A stretch of 13,349 nt of DNA from Spirochaetaceae bacterium. GTDB lineage: Bacteria; Spirochaetota; Spirochaetia; Treponematales; Breznakiellaceae. Numbering within the stretch: position 1 is the stretch's first letter; each line of letters begins with the position of its first letter. The DNA lies in contig JAISQV010000234.1 in NCBI GenBank assembly GCA_031273985.1, positions 1-13,349 on the forward strand, read 5' to 3'. The notes beneath the pieces were generated by a model. It made no database searches and was not told the DNA's origin. It saw only the letters and a program-made list of their open reading frames with translations. A program made the translations under genes and the position numbers. Below are positions 6,016 to 13,349 of the stretch, in pieces.

Positions 6016-7011
6016 CTATTCCGTGCCCAGGTTCAGCACCACATAGTCCGTGATGATCCACACCCCGTCCCGCCTGCGGAGGGTGTAGGTGTAGCGCTTC
6101 CGCTCTATGAAGGTGCCGGAAAGCCCCTGAAAGCGCTCCAGCACCACCACCGTAGCCTCGGTCTCGCCGTAACTGGTCCGCTCGATACGGAAGTCCGAGG
6201 GGATCACCGCAATATCCCCGTCCGCCACGGCGCTCCGCAGCTCCTCCCGGTAGCGGGCCAGCATACGCTGCCGGCCCTCCTCGGACTCCGCAAGCCACTG
6301 CCGGCCCCGGGCCCCGTCCCGCGTCAGGAGGGATTCGAGGTCCAGGTAGAGAAAAAAGCGCTCCCACTGGGACCTTTGCCGGGCCGTCAGGGTCCAGGCC
6401 ACCACCTCGTCCGGGGGCAGCCGTTCCCGCACCAGCACGGCGTTGGTCTCCGTGTCCATCTCCAGGGGTATCCCTCCGGGGCCGGGGATGGAGGGGGGCC
6501 GCAGGTTGAGGGCGAGGCGGTTGGATTCCATGAACGCCGCCGCCCCTTCTTCTCCGGGCCCCCCGTTACCGTTCCGGTAGAGCCCCGGATAGAGCCGGGC
6601 CCGGACCACGTAGGAGCCGGGCTGGCTGAAACCCACATAGTCCCGAAGGTCCTCGGTGAAGGAGAAGGATTCCCCGCTTTCCACCAGCACCTCCCGGAAA
6701 AATATTTGCTGCAGGGTGCTCCGCTTCCGTATCAGCGGGGCCGCCGCTTCCACGGCCCGGTTGGACACCGTGCGGGCGTCAAAATCTATGGTAAAGGCCC
6801 GCTCATCGGCCATCTTGAAACGCCAGGTTCCCGGCCCCCGGTTGGCGATGGTCACCTCCACATAGATCGGGGCCTCCCGGAGATAGTATATGCGCCGGTC
6901 AAAGAACCGTATCGTTACCTCAATATTCCCCCGGTCTTCCGCGCCAAAGAGGGCGCCCCCCAGAACGAGGAGGGAAAAAACGAAAAAAAGAGATGCCTTC
7001 CTGCTTGCCAC
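6016..7011 (-). CDS. Exported hypothetical protein, Ig-like plus C-terminal NTF2-like region
   Basis: Unknown function. The 331-aa product starts at GTG 7011, preceded by GGAG (7019-7022 on the complement) at 7 nt spacing. Residues 1-24 form a Sec signal peptide (MASRKASLFFVFSLLVLGGA, cleavage near LFGA/E), with no lipobox, so it is periplasmic or loosely outer-membrane associated. Residues about 29-170 read as beta-sandwich (EVTIRFFDRRIYYLREAPIY, VEVTIANRGPGTWRF, PGSYVVRARLYPGLY). Such domains bind ligands or partner proteins. A linker with a Pro/Gly stretch (172-181) leads to a helical segment (205-262). A final sheet region, ERKRYTYTLRRRDGVWIITD (303-322), resembles the end of an NTF2-like or DUF4440-type cone fold. 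The gene stands alone on this strand, convergent with the TonB receptor and divergent from mfd across 106 bp. Confidence 0.75.
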   Translation of the reverse strand: MASRKASLFFVFSLLVLGGALFGAEDRGNIEVTIRFFDRRIYYLREAPIYVEVTIANRGPGTWRFKMADERAFTIDFDARTVSNRAVEAAAPLIRKRSTLQQIFFREVLVESGESFSFTEDLRDYVGFSQPGSYVVRARLYPGLYRNGNGGPGEEGAAAFMESNRLALNLRPPSIPGPGGIPLEMDTETNAVLVRERLPPDEVVAWTLTARQRSQWERFFLYLDLESLLTRDGARGRQWLAESEEGRQRMLARYREELRSAVADGDIAVIPSDFRIERTSYGETEATVVVLERFQGLSGTFIERKRYTYTLRRRDGVWIITDYVVLNLGTE

Positions 7012-7079
7012 CCTGTTACTCCGTGATACTAAAACCGCGACGCCGCGCAGCGCCGGCAGGCCCCCGGCTCACCGGCTAC

Positions 7080-7106
7080 CATAGATTCACCGCTTACTAT
7101 AGAATC
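7080..7106. promoter_or_regulatory. Divergent promoter region between the minus-strand gene and mfd
   Basis: The 106-bp divergent gap carries two similar words 18 nt apart, CATAGATTC (7080-7088) and TATAGAATC (7098-7106). TATAGAAT could serve as the -10 of mfd, which would start transcription only a few bases ahead of its ATG. No convincing -35 element is seen for either direction. Confidence 0.25.
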
Positions 7107-7117
7107 GGACACAAACT

Positions 7118-10100
7118 ATGAATACTGTATCTTTTCCCGGCTTTTTGGGGGAAATAGCCGCCGCCCCGGCCTTTGCCGGGGCCCTGGAAGCCCTGCGGCA
7201 GGAAAACTTCCCCCTGGAACTGGACGGCGCCGAGGGAGCGGCGGCGGCGGCCCTCATCGCCCTGGCCTGGCAGGCCGCGCCCCGTACCTGCCTCGCCGTA
7301 ACCGCCACGGAACAGGACGCGGAGAGCCTTGCCGGGGATCTGGAAACCGCCGGGGTAGCCTCCTGGGTCTTCCCCTGGTGGGGCGCCGCGCCCTACGGGA
7401 ATCCCCCCGCTCCGGCGGTCTTCGCGGAACGCTGCCGGGCGCTCAGCAGCCTCGTTTCAGGCGGCGCGGACAGCGCGGGCATCGTCATCGTACCGGAACG
7501 GGCCTTCCTCGGCCCCCTCCCGCCGCCGGCCTACTTCAAAAGCCTCCTCATCCCCCTCAAGCCCGGCGACACCCTCGACACCGCGGCCCTGGCGGAAACC
7601 CTCGTCTCCTACGGCTACCTCCGGGTCCCCAGGGTCCAGGTCCAGGGCGAATTCGCCCTCCGGGGGGAAGTACTCGACCTGCTCATGGGCGGCGAACCCG
7701 CGTACCGCATCCTCCTCGACTTCGACCGCATCGGCGCTATACGGCGCTTCGACCCCTCGGACCAAAGCTCCCTCGCCTCCGGGGAAAGCGGCCTCGTCAT
7801 ACGCCCCCTGAAAGAAGTAGTCTGGACCGACGAGCGCATCCTCGCCCTCAGCCGGGTTCTCGCCGGAGCGGAAGAATTCCCCCGCCGGGGCGCCGCGTGG
7901 CTCGAAGAACTCATGGAGCGCCGCACCGCGCCCGGAGAGGAAACGCTCTTCCCCCTGGCCTTCGAAGAGGGCCCGTCGAGCTTCGCGGACTATCTTATCT
8001 TTATGGAAGAAGGCGGGGAGGGGGACGGCGCAGGCGCCGCGGCCTCCCCCTACGCGGAAGCCGCCGAAGGCGTCTTCCGCTACCCCCTCAGCGGGGGCTC
8101 AAGAACCCGCCTGTCGGCGGGGGAGCCCGCAACGCCCCCGTCGGGGGGCCCGATGCCCCCCAAACCCCCCGCCCGGCCCGGCGCGGGGCCCGTGTTTTTC
8201 CTGGACCGGGAACGCCTCGAACACGCCCAGGAGGCCCTTGGCCGGGAGTACCGGAATCTCTACCGCCGGACCCTGACGGCGCAGGATGCTCCGGGCCGGG
8301 AATTCCCCGCCCCGGAGCGGCTCCTCCTCTCCTTTGCAGAACTCTCTTCCCGCATGGCAAGGCGGGTCTCCTTCATGAACATCAAGGGCGGCGGTGAGGA
8401 AGGGGCACTGCGCACCTCCCTCGCCTGCGAGCCCCCCCGGAGCTTCTTCGGGAACATAGACTACCTCCGGGAAGAATTCACGGGCCTCCTGGGGCAGGGC
8501 TGGCGTATCCTCGTCATGGCGGAGTCCGAAGTCCAGGCGGGCCGGATAGGGGAACTCCTCTACGGCGCCCTCCCCCAGGCTGCCGGTTCCCTCTCGGTGC
8601 TGCCCCTGCCCCTGTCCGCAGGCTTCTCCCTGCCGGAGATCCGCTTCATGGCCGTGGCGGAAAGCGAGATCTTTGGCCGGAGGAAACGCTCCCCCCGCTC
8701 CCTGCGGCAGGTAAAGAGCGCCGCCCTCGACAGCTTTGTGGAACTCAATCCCGGCGACTTTGTCGTCCATGTAAACTACGGCATAGGCCTCTTCAAGGGA
8801 ATAGAGCGGGTCCGCGCCCTGGGAAACGAGCGGGACTACATAAAGCTGGAGTACCTGGGCGAAGAGGTAGTTTTTGTGCCCATCGAGCAGGTCAACCTGG
8901 TTCAGCGCTACATAGGCAACGAGGGCCTCCCGCCCCGGCTGGACAAACTGGGCTCCAAAAGCTGGGAAAACCGCAAAAACCGGGTCAGCAAATCCGTGGA
9001 GGACATTGCCCAGCGGCTCATGGCCCTCTACTCAAAACGCAAGGCCAGCCGGGGCTTCCCCTTCCCCAAAGACACCGAATGGCAGACCATGTTCGAGGCG
9101 GCCTTCCCCTACGAAGAAACGGAGGATCAGCTTCGCTGCGTGGAGGAAATAAAACAGGACATGGAGAGCCCCCACCCCATGGACCGCCTCATCTGCGGGG
9201 ATGTGGGATTCGGCAAGACCGAGGTGGCCCTCCGGGCGGCCTTCAAGGCCATCATGGGGGGCAAGCAGGCCGCCTTCCTCGCTCCCACCACGATCCTGGC
9301 GGAACAGCACTACGAGAATTTTATGGAGCGGTTCTCCCGTTTTCCCGTAACGGTAGCCATGCTCTCCCGCTTTGTGGATAAAAAAACTACCCGCCAGGTC
9401 CTGGAGCAGCTTAAAAGCGGGGCCATAGACGTACTCGTCGGCACCCACCGCATCATCCAGCGGGACGTGGTCTTTAAGGACCTGGGCCTCATGGTCATTG
9501 ACGAGGAGCAGCGTTTCGGCGTAAAGGACAAGGAGCGCCTCAAGGAACTAAAGACCAATGTCGACTGCCTCACCCTGAGCGCCACCCCCATACCCCGGAC
9601 CCTCCACATGAGCCTCCTCAAGATCCGGGACATGAGCCTCCTGGCCACCCCGCCCCGAAACCGGCATCCCATAGAAACAGTCATCGACGAATGGAACGAG
9701 GAACGCATCGCCCAGGCGGTACGCCGGGAGGTTGAGCGGGGCGGGCAGGTATTCTTTCTGCACAACCGGATTGAGACCCTCGATGATATGCGGGTCAGGA
9801 TAGAGCGCATGGCGCCGGAAATGCTTGTGGAAACGGCCCACGGCCAGATGGACCCCGAAGAGCTTGAAGATGTCATGCACCGTTTTGTCCACGGCGGTTT
9901 TCATGTGCTGGTGTCCACCACCATAATTGAAAACGGCATAGACATACCCAATGTAAATACCATTATCATAGACCGGGCGGATATGTACGGCGTTTCGCAG
10001 CTCTACCAGTTACGGGGCCGGGTGGGCCGTTCAGACCGGGTGGCCTATGCGTACCTTTTCTACCCCCGGGACAGGTCCCTCAGCGAAATAGCCATGAAGC

Positions 10101-10744
10101 GCCTGCAGGTAATATCGGACTTTACCGAGCTGGGTTCGGGCTTCAAGATCGCCATAAAGGATATGGAGATTCGCGGGGCGGGCAACCTCCTGGGCCGGGA
10201 GCAGTCCGGCGACATCTATTCCGTGGGCTTCGACCTCTACCTGCGCCTCCTGGACGAGGCCATACGCCGTCTTGAGGACGAACACTACGAGGCGGAAAAT
10301 GAAACGCTGCTGGAACTTGAATATTCCGGTTTCATCCCCTCGTCCTACATCGATTCGGCCCAGGAAAAGATGGAGGTGTACAAGAAGATCGCCGCCGTAA
10401 AGAGCCGGGAGGAGCTGGACGGCCTCCACGGGGAACTTCTGGACCGCTTTGGCCCCCCGCCGGACGAGGCCGCGTCGCTCCTTGCCCTGGCGGAGATACG
10501 GATCATCTGCCGGGAAATCTCCGTGGTTTCCCTTCGGGAGCGCGGGGGCCTCGTCCGGGTGGAATTCGGCAAGGTGGCCCGGGTCTCCATAGACCGCCTG
10601 CTCCGCCTCATGAAGGAGTCCTCAGGCCGGGTACTGCTGGACCCCAAGGCGCCCAATGTGCTGATTCTCAAGACGGGAAACATAGGCCTCAAGGAAAAGA
10701 GCGAATTCATCCGGGAGAAGCTCGCCGCCCTGGCAGCCGCTTAG
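7118..10744 (+). CDS. mfd: Transcription-repair coupling factor Mfd
   Basis: This DNA translocase removes RNA polymerase stalled at DNA lesions and recruits UvrA to start nucleotide excision repair. The 1208-aa product has the full domain order. A UvrB-like N-terminal module lacks a working Walker A (about 20-300; FPWWGAAPYG at 85-94). The RNA-polymerase-interacting domain is NPGDFVVHVNYGIGLFKGIE (544-563). The SF2 translocase core has Walker A GDVGFGKT (694-701), DEEQ (795-798), SATPIPRT (821-828) and QLRGRVGRS (964-972). The UvrA-regulating C-terminal domain (about 1085-1208) contains LLDRFGPPPDEA. It is 30-60 residues longer than the usual 1150-1180. Much of the excess is a Gly/Pro/Ser-rich stretch at 320-351 (SGGSRTRLSAGEPATPPSGG and onward) whose DNA matches the repeats at 1838-1876. 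The ATG at 7118 has only a weak GGA upstream. No later Met fits the family better. Confidence 0.97.
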   Translation: MNTVSFPGFLGEIAAAPAFAGALEALRQENFPLELDGAEGAAAAALIALAWQAAPRTCLAVTATEQDAESLAGDLETAGVASWVFPWWGAAPYGNPPAPAVFAERCRALSSLVSGGADSAGIVIVPERAFLGPLPPPAYFKSLLIPLKPGDTLDTAALAETLVSYGYLRVPRVQVQGEFALRGEVLDLLMGGEPAYRILLDFDRIGAIRRFDPSDQSSLASGESGLVIRPLKEVVWTDERILALSRVLAGAEEFPRRGAAWLEELMERRTAPGEETLFPLAFEEGPSSFADYLIFMEEGGEGDGAGAAASPYAEAAEGVFRYPLSGGSRTRLSAGEPATPPSGGPMPPKPPARPGAGPVFFLDRERLEHAQEALGREYRNLYRRTLTAQDAPGREFPAPERLLLSFAELSSRMARRVSFMNIKGGGEEGALRTSLACEPPRSFFGNIDYLREEFTGLLGQGWRILVMAESEVQAGRIGELLYGALPQAAGSLSVLPLPLSAGFSLPEIRFMAVAESEIFGRRKRSPRSLRQVKSAALDSFVELNPGDFVVHVNYGIGLFKGIERVRALGNERDYIKLEYLGEEVVFVPIEQVNLVQRYIGNEGLPPRLDKLGSKSWENRKNRVSKSVEDIAQRLMALYSKRKASRGFPFPKDTEWQTMFEAAFPYEETEDQLRCVEEIKQDMESPHPMDRLICGDVGFGKTEVALRAAFKAIMGGKQAAFLAPTTILAEQHYENFMERFSRFPVTVAMLSRFVDKKTTRQVLEQLKSGAIDVLVGTHRIIQRDVVFKDLGLMVIDEEQRFGVKDKERLKELKTNVDCLTLSATPIPRTLHMSLLKIRDMSLLATPPRNRHPIETVIDEWNEERIAQAVRREVERGGQVFFLHNRIETLDDMRVRIERMAPEMLVETAHGQMDPEELEDVMHRFVHGGFHVLVSTTIIENGIDIPNVNTIIIDRADMYGVSQLYQLRGRVGRSDRVAYAYLFYPRDRSLSEIAMKRLQVISDFTELGSGFKIAIKDMEIRGAGNLLGREQSGDIYSVGFDLYLRLLDEAIRRLEDEHYEAENETLLELEYSGFIPSSYIDSAQEKMEVYKKIAAVKSREELDGLHGELLDRFGPPPDEAASLLALAEIRIICREISVVSLRERGGLVRVEFGKVARVSIDRLLRLMKESSGRVLLDPKAPNVLILKTGNIGLKEKSEFIREKLAALAAA
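8074..8161 (+). repeat. Intergenic-type palindromic repeat inserted in frame within mfd
   Basis: The segment opens with CTTCCGCTACCCCC (8074-8087), identical to 1838-1851. It continues with a GCGGG/CCCGC stem (8117-8130) running into GCAACGCCCC (8129-8138) plus CGT, as in both intergenic copies, and ends with a GGGGGG/CCCCCC stem (8143-8161). It translates without a stop as residues 319-348 of Mfd, a low-complexity Gly/Ser/Pro stretch between the UvrB-like module and the following linker. Confidence 0.7.
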
Positions 10745-10827
10745 CCCGAGCGCGTTCACTTAATCAAGAAATCAACTACGGGGCGGCACGGACAACACGG
10801 ACTTTTTACTTAAATCCAAATTCAAAT

Positions 10828-10890
10828 AAAAACCTTTGTGTTCCTTCGTGTCCTTTGTGGTTTTTCTTCTTCCCAATGCTGTGAATAAAA
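10828..10890. repeat. TTCGTG-type interspersed repeat, copy 2
   Basis: The 45-nt core AAAAACC ... TTTTTCTTCTTC (10828-10872) has the same length and ends as the copy at 5792-5836. Its units are TTTGTG, TTCGTG and TTTGTGG with spacers TTCC and TCC. The same GCTGTGAA word follows (10878-10885). The two copies lie in the same orientation, about 5 kb apart, and flank the minus-strand gene and mfd. Confidence 0.75.
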
Positions 10891-11101
10891 CAGGGAGCAT
10901 ATAAACTACGAATAAATCAGCGTAATCCGTGTAAATCCGCGGACTGTTTTAGTTTTCCTGCCGCTTAACTTGTTGACAGTGCTTAAGACCCGCTCATTTT
11001 GCAAATTAAAAACTGTGATCCTTCCATAATTCACGTCCTTCGCGGACTCTTTTGTTTATATACGCCGGTTCTGGACCTATTCTTCCCGCTCAATCCGGGG
11101 C

Positions 11102-11134
11102 CGCGCTTCCAAAATCCGGCATTTTGGAAGCGCG
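11102..11134. repeat. Perfect hairpin repeat, family B-like
   Basis: A 14-bp perfect stem (CGCGCTTCCAAAAT with its complement) closes a 5-nt CCGGC loop. The CTTCCAAAA core resembles the CTTTCCCAAAA arms at 167-196. It is followed by AGTTATGTAGTTTTTTAAC, whose six-T run after the stem makes this the best terminator-like structure downstream of mfd. However, mfd ends 358 bp earlier. Confidence 0.8.
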
Positions 11135-11198
11135 CCAGTTATGTAGTTTTTTAACAAGGCTATAATCAATTTTTGGAATCTTGCAATGATGTTTTTGC

Positions 11199-11243
11199 TT
11201 TATGCATAAAACTTTTGCAAATTCAAATACGGCGATATATCAT
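11199..11243 (+). promoter_or_regulatory. Candidate promoter and operator upstream of the amylase gene
   Basis: TTGCAA (11215-11220) and TATCAT (11238-11243) are 17 nt apart, the ideal sigma70 spacing, with matches of 4/6 and 5/6. Immediately upstream is the 12-bp perfect palindrome TTTATGCATAAA (11199-11210). Further TTGCAA words occur at 11181-11186 and within TTTTGCAAATT at 10997-11007, which repeats exactly at 11213-11223. A palindrome touching the -35 region suggests repressor or activator binding. Carbohydrate genes are often controlled by LacI-type regulators, but no regulator gene is seen here. Confidence 0.4.
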
Positions 11244-11319
11244 TACTTCCAGAACATAAGTTCCCCTTGGTATGGGGAGCAAACATCCTTATTCGCCTTA
11301 CGGTGAAGAGGGGAGGTTT

Positions 11320-11457
11320 ATGAGCATCGATAGAAACCTTTTTCCCGGTCTTTTTGCGGCAGCAATACTGCCAACATTGGCATTGTTTGTCTCCCGTTCA
11401 AATCCGGTAACACCGGATGCGCCGCCCTCCCCTCCACGGACCCATGACGCCCGCTGA
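11320..11457 (+). CDS. Possible 45-aa membrane peptide upstream of the amylase
   Basis: The ATG at 11320 follows GAGGGGAGG (11308-11316), a good purine-rich site. The frame reads MSIDRNLFPGLFAAAILPTL and onward to a stop at 11455-11457. Residues about 8-25 are hydrophobic enough for one membrane segment, and the tail is Pro-rich (DAPPSPPRTHD). No family is recognised. It would lie in the leader of the amylase mRNA, 57 bp before its start. It may be a real small protein, a leader ORF, or chance. Confidence 0.3.
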   Translation: MSIDRNLFPGLFAAAILPTLALFVSRSNPVTPDAPPSPPRTHDAR

Positions 11458-11476
11458 GGATGATCAACTTATTGTC

Positions 11477-11494
11477 CCTGCCCTTCGGGGCGGG
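11477..11494 (+). promoter_or_regulatory. UUCG-tetraloop hairpin just before the amylase ribosome site
   Basis: CCTGCCC (11477-11483) pairs with GGGCGGG (11488-11494), with one G-U pair, around a TTCG loop closed by C-G. This is the exceptionally stable C(UUCG)G tetraloop. It ends 6 nt before GGAG (11501-11504). No U tract follows, so it is more likely an mRNA structural or stability element than a terminator. Confidence 0.6.
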
Positions 11495-11514
11495 CCCGGC
11501 GGAGAACAACCCTC

Positions 11515-13317
11515 ATGAAGCGCAAGGAGAGCTTTTGTAGTATGGCGAAAACCACAGGGAGCGGCTTTGCCCTCCCCCGCATCTTTCCGGTTCTGGCAGT
11601 ATTTCTCCTGGCCCTGTCCTGCCGGATGCCGCCGGCGGAACCGCTGCTTTCCCTTTCCGCCCTGGGGCAAAGAAACGAAGGAACCTGGTATCAGATTTTC
11701 TCCTACTCCTTCTCGGATTCCAACGGCGACGGCATAGGGGACCTCAACGGCATTGCCCGGAAGCTGGACTACCTTAACGACACGAACACTGCGGGGCACC
11801 GGGCCCGCCTGGCAGCGGGGGAAGAATGTAACGAGAGCCTTCACATAGACGGAATTTGGCTCACCCCCATCATGCCCAGCCCCAGCTACCACAAATACGA
11901 CACCAAAGATTACATGGACATAGATCCGGCTTTCGGGACCCTGGCGGATTTTCAGAATCTGGTAAGAAAATGCCACGAACATGGCATCAAAATCATCATC
12001 GACCTGGTGATGAACCACAGCTCCGAGCAGCATCCCTGGTTTCAGAAGGCCCTGGAAGAAGTCCGTTCCGGCCATCCGGGCCGCTACGCATCCTATTACA
12101 ATTTCTACTACGGGGCCACTCCGCCGGAAAACTATAAATTCAAGTGGGATGAATTCGGGAACAGCTACTACAAGTGGTGGGGCCGGGCTGCGGAAAACGC
12201 ATGGTTTGAAGGCTCCTTCTGGACGGGTATGCCGGACCTCAACTGGGACAGCCAGGCCCTGAGGGAAGAATTTGAGAAAGTAGTGCGCTTCTGGCTCGAT
12301 GCGGGACTCGACGGTTTCCGCCTGGACGCAACCTCCTGGCCCTATAATTACCGGGGCATGGAGCGGGTAAACGAAGGAATCAACGGCGAGGAAAAAAACA
12401 TAGAACTCTGGACCTGGTTTGCGGAGACCTGCAAAAAGATAAACCCCGATGTATTTCTGATAGGCGAATGCTGGGAAGGGGAAGACACCATTGCCAACTA
12501 CTACAGGTCGGGCATGAACTATTTTGCTTTCCAGTTTTCCACCCAGAACGGCGGCGGCGGTTCCATACGCTGGGGCGCCCAGGGCCACGGGCACGATTAT
12601 GTAAACGCCCTTTACTACTGGGACCGGAAGATACGGATCCGCTACCCCGGAGCGGTTTCCGTGCCCTTCCTCTCTAACCACGATCAGGACAGAAGCGCTC
12701 ACTTTCTCATGGACGACGAGCGAAAAATGGCCGCGGCCCTCATGCTCCTCGCTCCGGGGGCTCCCTTCATTTACTACGGCGAGGAAATAGGCCTTACCAG
12801 CGGCGCGGGTTTTGAGTATCCCGATTCCAACCGCCGGGGCCCCATGTGCTGGTCCTGGCCCAACAACTCTGGCGCCCCCAGCCCGCCTTCGGAGTGGAAC
12901 TGGAATGCCCTTGCGCCCCAAAACGGCCAGGGTGTGGCCCAGCAGCTTCAGGACGAAAACTCCCTGCTCCGTTACTACATACGGGTTGGCAACCTCAAGA
13001 AGAAGTACCCCTGGCTGGCCTGGGGTATCATGGAAAGCCTGAATACTGCCCCCACGCCGGCCGAAGTGGCCGCCTTCCGGCTGATCAATCCCGGGGACAA
13101 CACAAAAAGTATCATTGTCGCACACAACACGCATTACAGCGATGATAAAATAATCCCCGGCAACGTATTGACTCGTGTAACGCACTACGACGGGTTTTCT
13201 GTCCGCACCGGGATTTCCGGCTGGTCAGGTGATGGTATCTCAAAAGATGTTACACCTGGATCGCTTCCAAGTTTTACTATACCCGGTTATTCCACGGTAC
13301 TATTTAGGGAGTATTGA
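11515..13317 (+). CDS. GH13 alpha-amylase family lipoprotein
   Basis: This lipid-anchored glycoside hydrolase is predicted to cut alpha-1,4-glucans (starch, maltodextrin) outside the cytoplasm. The 600-aa reading starts at ATG 11515 (GGAG 10 nt upstream). The in-frame ATG at 11542, with AAGGAG 12 nt upstream, is equally credible and gives 591 aa. Both give a type II signal, ending LALSC at C36. All GH13 motifs are present: DLVMNH (163-168), MPDLN (239-243), GFRLDA with nucleophile D271, GEC with acid/base E318, and NHDQ with D390. A calcium-type loop DSNGDGIGD lies at 68-76. MPDLN is the mark of subfamily GH13_36, the group of Halothermothrix orenii AmyA, itself a lipoprotein. A beta-rich C domain occupies about 500-600. 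Product specificity cannot be read from sequence. The stop overlaps the next start codon. Confidence 0.93.
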   Translation: MKRKESFCSMAKTTGSGFALPRIFPVLAVFLLALSCRMPPAEPLLSLSALGQRNEGTWYQIFSYSFSDSNGDGIGDLNGIARKLDYLNDTNTAGHRARLAAGEECNESLHIDGIWLTPIMPSPSYHKYDTKDYMDIDPAFGTLADFQNLVRKCHEHGIKIIIDLVMNHSSEQHPWFQKALEEVRSGHPGRYASYYNFYYGATPPENYKFKWDEFGNSYYKWWGRAAENAWFEGSFWTGMPDLNWDSQALREEFEKVVRFWLDAGLDGFRLDATSWPYNYRGMERVNEGINGEEKNIELWTWFAETCKKINPDVFLIGECWEGEDTIANYYRSGMNYFAFQFSTQNGGGGSIRWGAQGHGHDYVNALYYWDRKIRIRYPGAVSVPFLSNHDQDRSAHFLMDDERKMAAALMLLAPGAPFIYYGEEIGLTSGAGFEYPDSNRRGPMCWSWPNNSGAPSPPSEWNWNALAPQNGQGVAQQLQDENSLLRYYIRVGNLKKKYPWLAWGIMESLNTAPTPAEVAAFRLINPGDNTKSIIVAHNTHYSDDKIIPGNVLTRVTHYDGFSVRTGISGWSGDGISKDVTPGSLPSFTIPGYSTVLFREY

Positions 13318-13349
13318 TGTCTGCCTTCAATTCGGAATTTGGGCGCCTT
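13317..13349 (+). CDS. Start of a downstream gene, truncated by the window edge
   Basis: An ATG at 13317-13319 shares its A with the TGA stop of the amylase gene. AGGGAG (13306-13311) is 5 nt upstream, so translation is probably coupled. Eleven codons are visible (MSAFNSEFGRL) with no stop. This is too short to identify. The overlap argues for an operon with the amylase and hence a possible role in carbohydrate use. Confidence 0.5.
   Translation, partial: MSAFNSEFGRL

Larger units (their letters stand above)
10745..11319. other. AT-richer gene-free gap with repeats and promoter-like words
   Basis: This 575-bp stretch after mfd is clearly lower in GC than its surroundings and contains no supported gene. 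It holds TTCGTG repeat copy 2, the words CGTAATCCGTGTAAATCCGCGGA (around 10921-10943, common in scattered bacterial repeats), an isolated TTGACA (10973-10978) without a good -10, a family B-like hairpin (11102-11134), a perfect TATAAT (11161-11166) without a good -35, and a promoter candidate at 11215-11243. No mfd terminator with a U tract is visible. Confidence 0.7.

Noticed and set aside
6376..7026. 216-aa plus-strand frame opposite the exported minus-strand protein
   Set aside because: The minus-strand product has a signal peptide, an SD site and a coherent beta-rich sequence. The plus-strand frame is low-complexity.
10973..11001. TTGACA followed by CATTTT as a strong promoter
   Set aside because: The -35 is perfect, but the -10 is poor at the correct spacing, and no gene begins within 300 bp downstream.
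11464..13185. 573-aa open frame on the minus strand opposite the amylase gene
   Set aside because: The sense strand encodes a complete GH13 enzyme with all catalytic motifs. The antisense frame has no ribosome site or recognisable domain and reflects GC-rich third positions.

Overview
The window looks like part of a spirochaete chromosome, most likely a Treponema relative of the gut-dwelling, GC-rich kind. This is an inference from gene content and repeat style, with no rRNA or other marker to prove it. Supporting signs are lipoprotein-type signal peptides, a coiled-coil PD-(D/E)XK protein of a type I associate with treponemes, GC-rich coding DNA, and intergenic gaps filled with short perfect hairpin repeats. 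No tRNA, rRNA, CRISPR array or transposase gene is visible.

Layout from left to right. Positions 1-113 hold the end of a probable histidinol dehydrogenase gene (hisD). Two perfect hairpins follow, then an exported 5'-nucleotidase (229-1770). Positions 1771-2050 are a non-coding cluster of at least six hairpins. A small PD-(D/E)XK-type gene (2051-2658) follows and is broken by a one-base deletion in a G run. A sigma70-like promoter (2690-2719) and a roughly 105-nt leader then precede a two-gene operon: an outer-membrane-type lipoprotein (2832-3611) and a TonB-dependent receptor (3634-5616). A 400-bp low-complexity gap contains a TTCGTG-type repeat. Beyond it, an exported protein of unknown function lies on the minus strand (6016-7011), divergent from mfd (7118-10744), the transcription-repair coupling factor. 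A second, AT-richer gap (10745-11514) holds another copy of the TTCGTG repeat, a further hairpin, a promoter candidate, a possible 45-aa ORF and a UUCG-loop hairpin. It leads into a GH13 alpha-amylase-like lipoprotein (11515-13317), whose stop codon overlaps the start of a further gene that runs off the window.

Functionally this is a housekeeping (hisD, mfd) and cell-envelope nutrition region: periplasmic nucleotide salvage, uptake of an unknown ligand through a lipoprotein and TonB receptor pair, and extracytoplasmic starch or maltodextrin hydrolysis. I do not see a new defence or mobile system. The most unusual content is the repeats. A modular family of palindromes ends in GCAACGCCCC(C/CC)GT, occurs between genes, and also appears translated in frame inside Mfd as a Gly/Pro/Ser-rich insertion at about residues 320-350.
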